DNA of 8,786 bases from Alkalimonas sp. Lineage in GTDB: Bacteria > Pseudomonadota > Gammaproteobacteria > Enterobacterales > Alteromonadaceae. The position numbers and the translations under genes are program-made. The stretch's first letter is position 1. Every line of letters begins with the position of its first letter. The DNA lies in NCBI GenBank assembly GCA_022565655.1, contig JAIUMG010000134.1, forward strand, positions 1 through 8,786. Reading direction: 5' to 3'. Below are positions 1-5,348 of this stretch, one piece after another. Below the pieces are notes generated by a model, which had not been told where the DNA came from, did not search any database, and saw nothing but the letters and a program-made list of their open reading frames with translations.

Positions 1-226
1 TGGTATCTTCAAACACACCCGATAATATTTTCACTTCATCGGCTTCACGGCGGGCCGTGGTATAACGCGAGGTACCGGGCTTTCTGCGATCTAACTCCAG
101 CTGAATGTCTTCTGCAGTAATGGTAAGCCCTGGTGGGCACCCATCCACAATGCCGCCAATGGCTGGTCCATGACTTTCGCCAAAAGTAGTCACCCGAAAT
201 AACTGCCCGATACTGTTCCCAGCCAT
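1..226 (-). CDS. aroC: Chorismate synthase, N-terminal part (cut by window edge)
   Basis: Chorismate synthase converts 5-enolpyruvylshikimate 3-phosphate to chorismate, the last common step of aromatic amino acid, folate and quinone synthesis, in the cytoplasm with reduced FMN. The visible 75 codons begin MAGNSIGQLFRVTTFGESHG, the hallmark N-terminus with the conserved GESHG segment (residues 16-20). They continue through GGIVDGCPPGL and the Arg/Lys-rich RRKPGTSRYTTARREADEV stretch that is conserved in the family. The remaining roughly four fifths lies beyond base 1. The ATG directly follows the prmB stop (TAAATG) and has a strong GAGGAG ribosome site six bases upstream, inside the prmB 3' end. 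The two genes are therefore co-transcribed and probably translationally coupled. The prmB-aroC order is the same in E. coli. Identification is secure. Confidence 0.97.
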   Translation of the reverse strand, partial: MAGNSIGQLFRVTTFGESHGPAIGGIVDGCPPGLTITAEDIQLELDRRKPGTSRYTTARREADEVKILSGVFEDT

Positions 227-1195
227 TTAAAACTCCTCAAGTAACGGTTGGCAACGCACCAACTCAGCTTTATCCACCACAAAAACACCGATCCCACCCT
301 GGCTAAACTCAAGCCATTGCAGATTCACCTCTGGCAACAACTGCTGCAGCGCAATCATGCTGTTGCCAACCTCACACACCAATACCCCGGACTCCGTCAG
401 ATGAGCCGCTGCCTGACGCAGGATCTGCCGGGTCAGCGCCAAGCCATCCTGACCAGAGGCTAAACCCAGCTCGGGCTCATGCCGAAACTCATCTGGCAAA
501 TCAGCCATATCTTCAGCATCCACATAGGGCGGATTGGTGACAATTAAATCGTATTGCTGACCTGCCAGACCACTGAAACCATCCGAAAGAATGGGAAAGA
601 CCCGATGCTGTAGCTGATGCTCTGCAATATTAAACTCTGCGACGGCCAACGCATCCGGGCTAATGTCAGCCGCATCGACCTCTGCTTCAGGGAACTGGTA
701 AGCACAAGCGACCGCAATGCAACCGGAGCCAGTACACAAATCCAGAATTCGCTCTGGGGTTCGGCCAGATAATTGCTCGCTGAACCCTTGCTGGATCAAC
801 TCTGCTATAGGTGAACGTGGCACCAACACCCGTTCATCAACATAAAAAGGTAACCCGGCAAAGTAAGCCTGGTGAGTTAAATAGGCGGCAGGAATGCGCT
901 GTTCGATGCGCTGCTGCAATAAATCGACAAACTCACGTCGCTCTTGTTGCGTTAACCGCGCTTTGAATAAAGCTTCATCGGTAATGGGTGGCAAATACAA
1001 CACCGTCGCCAGCAGGCTGGCAGCTTCATCCCAGGGGTTATCGGTGCCATGACCTAAAAAAACACCACTTTGATGCAAACGGCTGACACTCCAACGCAAC
1101 CAATCTTCAATGGTATACAGGTTCTGTATGGCATCATCAATCAGTTCAGCTTCAAATAGCGAAGGGAGTATGGTTTCATCAGGCACTGAGGTCAT
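227..1195 (-). CDS. prmB: Ribosomal protein L3 N5-glutamine methyltransferase PrmB
   Basis: PrmB uses S-adenosylmethionine to methylate a glutamine side chain of ribosomal protein L3 (uL3), a modification linked to 50S assembly. Counting from the longest reading (M1 at 1222), the class I SAM-binding motif I (LDLCTGSGCIA) is at residues 160-170. The catalytic NPPY that binds the target glutamine is at 230-233. The PrmB-type segments RWSVSR (43-48), GHGTDNPWDEA (57-67) and DERVLVPRSPI (129-139) are also present. GHGTDNPWDEA and VLVPRSPI distinguish it from the release-factor methyltransferase PrmC. Start choice: the ATG at 1195 (322 aa) has a weak GAG nine bases upstream. It leaves about 73 bp for divergent promoters and brings the N-terminus closer to the shorter E. 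coli protein. The ATG at 1222 (331 aa) has no visible ribosome site and remains possible. The gene is followed without a gap by aroC. Confidence 0.96.
   Translation of the reverse strand: MTSVPDETILPSLFEAELIDDAIQNLYTIEDWLRWSVSRLHQSGVFLGHGTDNPWDEAASLLATVLYLPPITDEALFKARLTQQERREFVDLLQQRIEQRIPAAYLTHQAYFAGLPFYVDERVLVPRSPIAELIQQGFSEQLSGRTPERILDLCTGSGCIAVACAYQFPEAEVDAADISPDALAVAEFNIAEHQLQHRVFPILSDGFSGLAGQQYDLIVTNPPYVDAEDMADLPDEFRHEPELGLASGQDGLALTRQILRQAAAHLTESGVLVCEVGNSMIALQQLLPEVNLQWLEFSQGGIGVFVVDKAELVRCQPLLEEF
233..238 (-). promoter_or_regulatory. Ribosome binding site of aroC inside prmB
   Basis: On the minus strand this reads GAGGAG, six bases before the aroC ATG, and lies within the last codons of prmB. 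It is the strongest ribosome site in the left part of the window. It fixes the aroC start and lets ribosomes finishing prmB restart at once. Confidence 0.8.
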
Positions 1196-1222
1196 TCTAA
1201 TCAACTCTGTTGATCCGGGCAT

Positions 1223-1268
1223 AGCAGCTGGATTTGTGTTGCCAGGATAGATTCATTACACTTGCGCC
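1223..1268. promoter_or_regulatory. Divergent prmB/smrB control gap
   Basis: Only 46 bp (73 bp if prmB starts at 1195) separate the divergent prmB and smrB genes, so both promoters must lie here or inside the 5' ends of the genes. I found no -35/-10 pair close to the sigma-70 consensus on either strand; TATCCT on the minus strand is only a -10-like match. smrB also lacks a clear Shine-Dalgarno at the usual distance. The call rests on gene arrangement, not on a recognised motif. Confidence 0.35.
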
Positions 1269-1790
1269 ATGCCAAAGAAAACCCCCGTCCCACCAGAAGA
1301 CAGTCAGTTATTCCGTGATTCCATCGCGGGAGCTAAGCCGTTGGTGCAAGATAAAAAGTGGCATCATTCTACTCTGGTACGGGCAAAAACGAAAGTAAAA
1401 GCCCAGGCCGAACAAGATGAACGGCAGCTATTTTATTTTTCAGATCAATATGAAGGCTTTATTCTGCAGGATGGGCCACAAAGCTATGTCGCCGAGGGCG
1501 ATGACCCCTTATTAAGCCGGGCATTAAAACGTGGGCAAATACAGCCACAGGTCACGCTGGATTTGCATGGGCTGACTCAGGCAGAAGCCAAGCAAGAGCT
1601 GGCAGCTCTGCTTAGCTGGTGCCAGCAACAGCAAGTGCATTGCGCCTGTATTGTGCATGGCAAAGGCCTGGGTATTTTGGCACGCAAGGTCCCTAACTGG
1701 CTTGTGCAACACCCAAATGTACGGGCATTTCATACAGCCCCAAAAAGCTGGGGGCGAGATGGCGCTTTGTTGGTCTTGCTGGCGTTGTGA
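1269..1790 (+). CDS. smrB: Smr-domain endonuclease SmrB (ribosome collision rescue)
   Basis: In E. coli SmrB is recruited to collided ribosomes and cleaves the mRNA between them, allowing tmRNA-based rescue. The 173-residue product has the family N-terminus (PEDSQLFRDSIAGAKPL, with the LFR...AG pattern near residues 14-21). In E. coli this part contacts the ribosome. A basic linker follows, then a C-terminal Smr domain with the DLHG motif at 98-101 followed by LTQAEAKQEL, and HGKG at 130-133. The HxPNVRAFHTAPKSWGRDGALLVLL end is also typical. It lacks the last ten or so residues present in E. coli SmrB (183 aa), stopping right after the final beta strand. It is divergent from prmB, as in E. 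coli, and convergent with sixA (44 bp gap). The start matches the family N-terminus, but no strong ribosome site precedes it. Confidence 0.95.
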   Translation: MPKKTPVPPEDSQLFRDSIAGAKPLVQDKKWHHSTLVRAKTKVKAQAEQDERQLFYFSDQYEGFILQDGPQSYVAEGDDPLLSRALKRGQIQPQVTLDLHGLTQAEAKQELAALLSWCQQQQVHCACIVHGKGLGILARKVPNWLVQHPNVRAFHTAPKSWGRDGALLVLLAL

Positions 1791-1807
1791 TCAGCACCAC
1801 AGTCATT

Positions 1808-1832
1808 CGAGCCTGCTCAGAACAGAAGCTCG
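1808..1832. terminator. Weak hairpin between convergent smrB and sixA
   Basis: CGAGC at 1808-1812 pairs with GCTCG at 1828-1832. An inner CTG/CAG can extend the stem past a two-base bulge. It sits in the 44 bp between the two convergent stop codons, where a bidirectional terminator would be expected. There is no T-tract on either side, so termination by this element is doubtful. Confidence 0.25.
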
Positions 1833-1834
1833 CC

Positions 1835-2323
1835 TTACACCGACATTAACTTAAGCTCCTGCGGAGATAGTTTTTCCAGCAAACGACCACCAGATCCAAT
1901 TTGATAATCAATGAACGCCATCCCTGCCGTTGAAAACACAGGCGAACTACGTTGCAAAGTAAAGGTTTCCACCAAAAAACTCACTAATGGCATGTGAGAC
2001 ACCAGTAAAAATCGACTGTGTGGCTCCGATGACCACAAAGCATCCAAATAGGCCTGCACCTGGCGAGCGTCGCCATCGGGCACCAACTCCGGCAGCATCT
2101 CCAGCTGAGTTCCAACAGGCTGCTTTTTCAGCATTAAGCCAGCGGTTTGTTGCGTACGCTGATAGGGACTGCAGAGCACGCGATCAAACGCAGGATAGTG
2201 TTTTTGCAACCAGCCAGCCACCTGATTGACTTCGAACACGCCACGCGTGGTCAGATTTCGTTGCTGATCGCTATGCTGCAACGCTTCCGCTTCACCATGA
2301 CGCATAATTACCAAGTTGACCAT
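1835..2323 (-). CDS. sixA: Phosphohistidine phosphatase SixA
   Basis: SixA is a small histidine phosphatase of the RHG (phosphoglycerate-mutase-like) superfamily. In E. coli it was described as dephosphorylating the HPt domain of ArcB and, later, as acting on the nitrogen phosphotransferase system (NPr). The 162-residue product has the catalytic MRHGEAE at residues 7-13 (nucleophile His9) and LTTRG at 24-28. VLCSPYQRTQQTA follows at 49-61 and the second active-site histidine is in SHMPLV (His110). Length and motif spacing match E. coli SixA (161 aa; His8 and His108). The start has GGTGA eight bases upstream (2332-2336 on the plus strand). It is convergent with smrB and divergent from the M16 peptidase. 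In E. coli sixA also lies beside smrB-prmB-aroC, so the neighbourhood is conserved. No HPt or sensor kinase gene is present here, so its partner is not shown. Confidence 0.94.
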   Translation of the reverse strand: MVNLVIMRHGEAEALQHSDQQRNLTTRGVFEVNQVAGWLQKHYPAFDRVLCSPYQRTQQTAGLMLKKQPVGTQLEMLPELVPDGDARQVQAYLDALWSSEPHSRFLLVSHMPLVSFLVETFTLQRSSPVFSTAGMAFIDYQIGSGGRLLEKLSPQELKLMSV

Positions 2324-2505
2324 CTACAATGTCACCATACTACAGAAATGTCATGCCCAGGTTACGCCAGGCTGAAAATAGTGCGCTATGATAAAGAAAG
2401 ATAAGCCAATGAGTAACTGTTATTAAGGCATAAAATTAAGCTATGCTATTCCTTAAAGCTATGAAAAACTAATATGACCTTGGGGAACCCCACTGTTCAG
2501 CAGGC
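2324..2505. promoter_or_regulatory. sixA / M16 peptidase divergent control region
   Basis: This AT-rich 182 bp stretch must hold promoters for both genes. On the minus strand a TATCAT -10-like box (plus coordinates 2388-2393) lies about 65 bases before sixA, but no good -35 accompanies it. On the plus side the octamer AAGCTATG occurs twice, 18 bp apart (2438-2445, 2456-2463), with a further GCTATG at 2385-2390. Near the peptidase start is an imperfect dyad, TGGGG-AA-CCCCA (2481-2492). I cannot assign these to a known regulator or pick a convincing sigma-70 promoter. No small gene is apparent. Confidence 0.4.
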
Positions 2506-5274
2506 ATGACATTGAAAAATACCCTGATAAAGCAAAGCCCTAACGATAAAAATAGCTATCAGCACTTGATACTGGACAATGGGATGGCCGTCTTGCTGGT
2601 ACAACAAAAAAGTGCTGAAAAAAGTGCCGCTGCGCTGTGTATTCGTGCAGGACACTTTGATGACCCGGATCATCGGCAAGGGTTAGCTCACTTTACCGAA
2701 CACATGTTGTTTCTTGGCAGCAAGAAATATCCTGTGGCGGGCAGCTTTCAACATTTTATCAATCATCATGGCGGCAGTAATAATGCCTGGACAGGCACTG
2801 AGCACAGTACATTTTTTCTGGATATTGAGCACAGCCATTTTGCCGAAGCGATAGAGCGCTTTGCCGATATGTTTCAACAGCCCTTGTTTGCCAATAGCTA
2901 CATTGACAAAGAGCGTCAGGCGATTGAAGCCGAATTTACCCTGAAGCTGAAAGACGATGGCCGACGTATTTATCAGGTTCATAAAGAGACGGTGAACCCA
3001 AAGCACCCATTTGCCAAGTTTTCAGTCGGCAATTTGCAAACCCTGGCAGACTCCGAAGAAGAAACCCTGCAGCAAAGTTTGGTCGACTTTTCCCAGCGCT
3101 ATTACATCGCTAATCAGATGTCTCTGGTGCTGGTGTCTCCCCTGGAACTTAGTCAGCAAGAGCAGATTGTCCGGCAGCACCTGGCTTCGCTCCCCAGAGG
3201 GGAATGCAACCGAGACTGGCATCACCAGCCCTTGTATTTGCCTGATCAACTGGCGATTCAACTCAATGTGCGGCCGCATAAAACCATCCATAAACTGGTG
3301 GTCACTTTTGCCCTGCCCGGCATTCAGCATTGGTATCCGTATAAGCTGGTGAGCTTTATTGCACATATTCTCGGGGATGAAGGGCCTGGCTCATTGCACT
3401 ATTACTTAAAAAATCAGGGCTGGATTAACCAGTTAAGCGCCGGTGGTGGTGTTGATGGCAGCAACTTTAAAGACTTTAGTATTTCCTGCGAACTCACTGA
3501 ACAAGGTGTTGCAGCTCAACAGCACATTATTAGTGCTGTGTTTAGTTATCTCGCCATGCTAAAACAACAACCCTTTCCTGCGGCCCTTTATCAGGAGCGA
3601 CAACAATTATTAAAATGGTCATTTCTGTATCAGGAACCAAGCACACCGGAACAAACCGCCAGTGAGCTGGCAGTAAACATGCAGCATTATCCGATTGAAG
3701 ATATTATCTTTGGCGATTACCGCATGGAAACACCCCCCGATCATTTATACCGCCAGGTACTGGCCTACTTCCAGCCTGACAATATGCGCCTGATGCTGAT
3801 TAGCCCTGATGTAACAACCGAGCAAAGCGCTCGCTGGTACCATACGCCTTATGCCGTGCAAACCATTCCAACGGAACAACTGCAGCAGTGGTCTAAAGCT
3901 CCTTTGTTGGAGGCCTTGCACCTGCCTGCGGCCAATCCTTACCTGGTGAATGAGTTAAATTTACTAACGCCCGAAGAAACCCAGGCCAAGCCGCACTGCA
4001 TCGCTGAAGCTGATAATTTAAAACTCTGGTTTAAAGCCGATGGTGACTTTCATACGCCAAAAGGCCATATATATTTACAGCTCTCGTTACCTAACAGCAT
4101 CAAAGACTGCAAGCATTTAGCCGCCACCCGCTTGTGGATTGAATTGATCAATGATGAAGTGCATCAGCGGTTCTACCCGGCAACCACGGCTGGCCTGGGC
4201 TATAGCTTGCATGTGCAAAAGCAGGGGATCAGCATTCACAGCTATGGTTTAACCACCAACCAGATCCAATTATTGCATGACTTGCTGGAGCATATCCGAC
4301 ACTTCACCGCCACTATCAGTCGTTTTAATGAGCTTAAGCTAAGGCTGATCCAACACTGGCGCAATAGCCATAAGAATAAACCTGTCGCAACCTTATTCAG
4401 CCAGCTTTCTGCGCTGCTACACCCTCTTAACCCTGCCATTGAGCAACTGGCTGCTGAGCTTGAGTCTTTACAGTTTGCAGACTTTACCCAGTTCTCCAGC
4501 ACGTTATTGCAGCAGGTTCATATTGAAGGTTTTATCATCGGAAACTGGCAGCCTGCTGATGCTGATACCTTACAGCAACGGCTGCAACAGTGGCTCAGTT
4601 CTCACCCTGTCACAGAGCCCCCAGTCATCAAAGAGCGCTCTCTGCAAGGCCTTGGGCCTGTTTGGCTGACCATTCCGGTCGATCACCATGATCATGCTCT
4701 GGTGATCTACCTGCCGGCCCAGCAAAAAAATGCCGAGCAAATGGCTCGCTTTATGTTGGCCAATCATTTACTAGCACCACAATATTTCCATCAGCTTCGC
4801 ACTGAAGAGCAACTGGGTTACCTGGTGGGCACTGGTTATGTGCCGGTCAATACCATGCCAGGCCTGGCTTTTTATATTCAGTCTCCTAAGGCTGACTGCC
4901 CGCAGCTGTATCAATCAACTCTGGCTTTTTATCGTACCTTTTTGGCAGAGCTTGAAACCCTGACTGAACTTGAGTTTTCCGAGTTGAAACAAGGTTTACT
5001 CAGTCAATTGCAAGAAAAAGATACCAGCTTAAGCAGTCGGGCAAAACGACTGTGGTTAGCCATTGGTCAGGATGATCACAGCTTTGACCTCACGCCACGT
5101 ATCACAGCTGCCGTCAAGTTGTTAACGCTTGACCGTTTTATTCACTTTTTTTATCAATTGCTTTCTCCCGAGTACGATGCCGTCTTTTTAGCCACCGATG
5201 GCAAGCCCGTGCACAGCCACTTACGCTTCATCAGTCCCGAACAATTTGAGCGAGAATTAGCCGACATGCTCTAA
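2506..5274 (+). CDS. M16A zinc metallopeptidase (pitrilysin/insulinase type)
   Basis: This 922-residue protein is a full-length inverzincin peptidase homologous to E. coli pitrilysin (PtrA) and insulin-degrading enzyme. Such enzymes form a clam-like chamber and degrade small to mid-sized peptides. The active site is complete: HFTEH at residues 62-66 (zinc ligands His62 and His66, catalytic Glu65), then Glu143 in EAEFTLK, 81 residues from His62 as in PtrA. The N-terminal NGMAVLLV (25-32), GLAHFTEHMLFLGSKKYP and GGSNNAWT (89-96) are typical of M16A. The non-catalytic C-terminal half keeps RTEEQLGYLV (765-774), which in insulysin helps bind substrate. Unlike periplasmic PtrA there is no signal peptide (charged N-terminus MTLKNTLIKQSPNDK), so I infer a cytoplasmic enzyme. 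Start: a TAA closes the frame at 2470, and 2506 is the first ATG. AGCAGG ends one base before it, too close for a normal ribosome site; TTG at 2512 would be better spaced. The gene is divergent from sixA. Confidence 0.93.
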   Translation: MTLKNTLIKQSPNDKNSYQHLILDNGMAVLLVQQKSAEKSAAALCIRAGHFDDPDHRQGLAHFTEHMLFLGSKKYPVAGSFQHFINHHGGSNNAWTGTEHSTFFLDIEHSHFAEAIERFADMFQQPLFANSYIDKERQAIEAEFTLKLKDDGRRIYQVHKETVNPKHPFAKFSVGNLQTLADSEEETLQQSLVDFSQRYYIANQMSLVLVSPLELSQQEQIVRQHLASLPRGECNRDWHHQPLYLPDQLAIQLNVRPHKTIHKLVVTFALPGIQHWYPYKLVSFIAHILGDEGPGSLHYYLKNQGWINQLSAGGGVDGSNFKDFSISCELTEQGVAAQQHIISAVFSYLAMLKQQPFPAALYQERQQLLKWSFLYQEPSTPEQTASELAVNMQHYPIEDIIFGDYRMETPPDHLYRQVLAYFQPDNMRLMLISPDVTTEQSARWYHTPYAVQTIPTEQLQQWSKAPLLEALHLPAANPYLVNELNLLTPEETQAKPHCIAEADNLKLWFKADGDFHTPKGHIYLQLSLPNSIKDCKHLAATRLWIELINDEVHQRFYPATTAGLGYSLHVQKQGISIHSYGLTTNQIQLLHDLLEHIRHFTATISRFNELKLRLIQHWRNSHKNKPVATLFSQLSALLHPLNPAIEQLAAELESLQFADFTQFSSTLLQQVHIEGFIIGNWQPADADTLQQRLQQWLSSHPVTEPPVIKERSLQGLGPVWLTIPVDHHDHALVIYLPAQQKNAEQMARFMLANHLLAPQYFHQLRTEEQLGYLVGTGYVPVNTMPGLAFYIQSPKADCPQLYQSTLAFYRTFLAELETLTELEFSELKQGLLSQLQEKDTSLSSRAKRLWLAIGQDDHSFDLTPRITAAVKLLTLDRFIHFFYQLLSPEYDAVFLATDGKPVHSHLRFISPEQFERELADML

Positions 5275-5279
5275 TTAAA

Positions 5280-5289
5280 AAAGCGCTTT
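5280..5289. repeat. 10-bp perfect palindrome at the -35 of the GGDEF-EAL promoter
   Basis: AAAGCGCTTT is self-complementary over ten bases and its last two bases are the first two of the TTGACA box at 5288-5293. The position would suit a repressor operator. It could equally be chance or a tiny stem at the end of the peptidase transcript. Confidence 0.3.
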
Positions 5290-5316
5290 GACAGGCTCGT
5301 TCAATTTCTATATGTT
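5288..5316 (+). promoter_or_regulatory. Sigma-70 promoter for the GGDEF-EAL gene
   Basis: A consensus -35, TTGACA (5288-5293), is followed after 17 bp by TATGTT (5311-5316; four of six bases match the -10 consensus). Transcription would start near 5323, about 26 bases before the ATG. It lies in the 74-bp gap after the peptidase gene, so the cyclic-di-GMP gene probably has its own promoter even if some read-through occurs. This is the best promoter match I found in the window. Confidence 0.6.
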
Positions 5317-5348
5317 AACGGTACCTTTACTGCATACAAAAAATTTGA

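Noticed and set aside
248..463. Plus-strand open frame opposite prmB
   Set aside because: It lies wholly antisense to the conserved C-terminal half of PrmB and has no recognisable protein features.
1196..1222. Nine-residue N-terminal extension of PrmB from the ATG at 1222
   Set aside because: It is not preferred because no ribosome site precedes it and it shortens the divergent promoter gap to 46 bp, but it cannot be excluded.
2683..3366. Several 107-114-residue open frames opposite or out of frame within the M16 peptidase
   Set aside because: They overlap the conserved catalytic domain of the peptidase and look like shadow frames.
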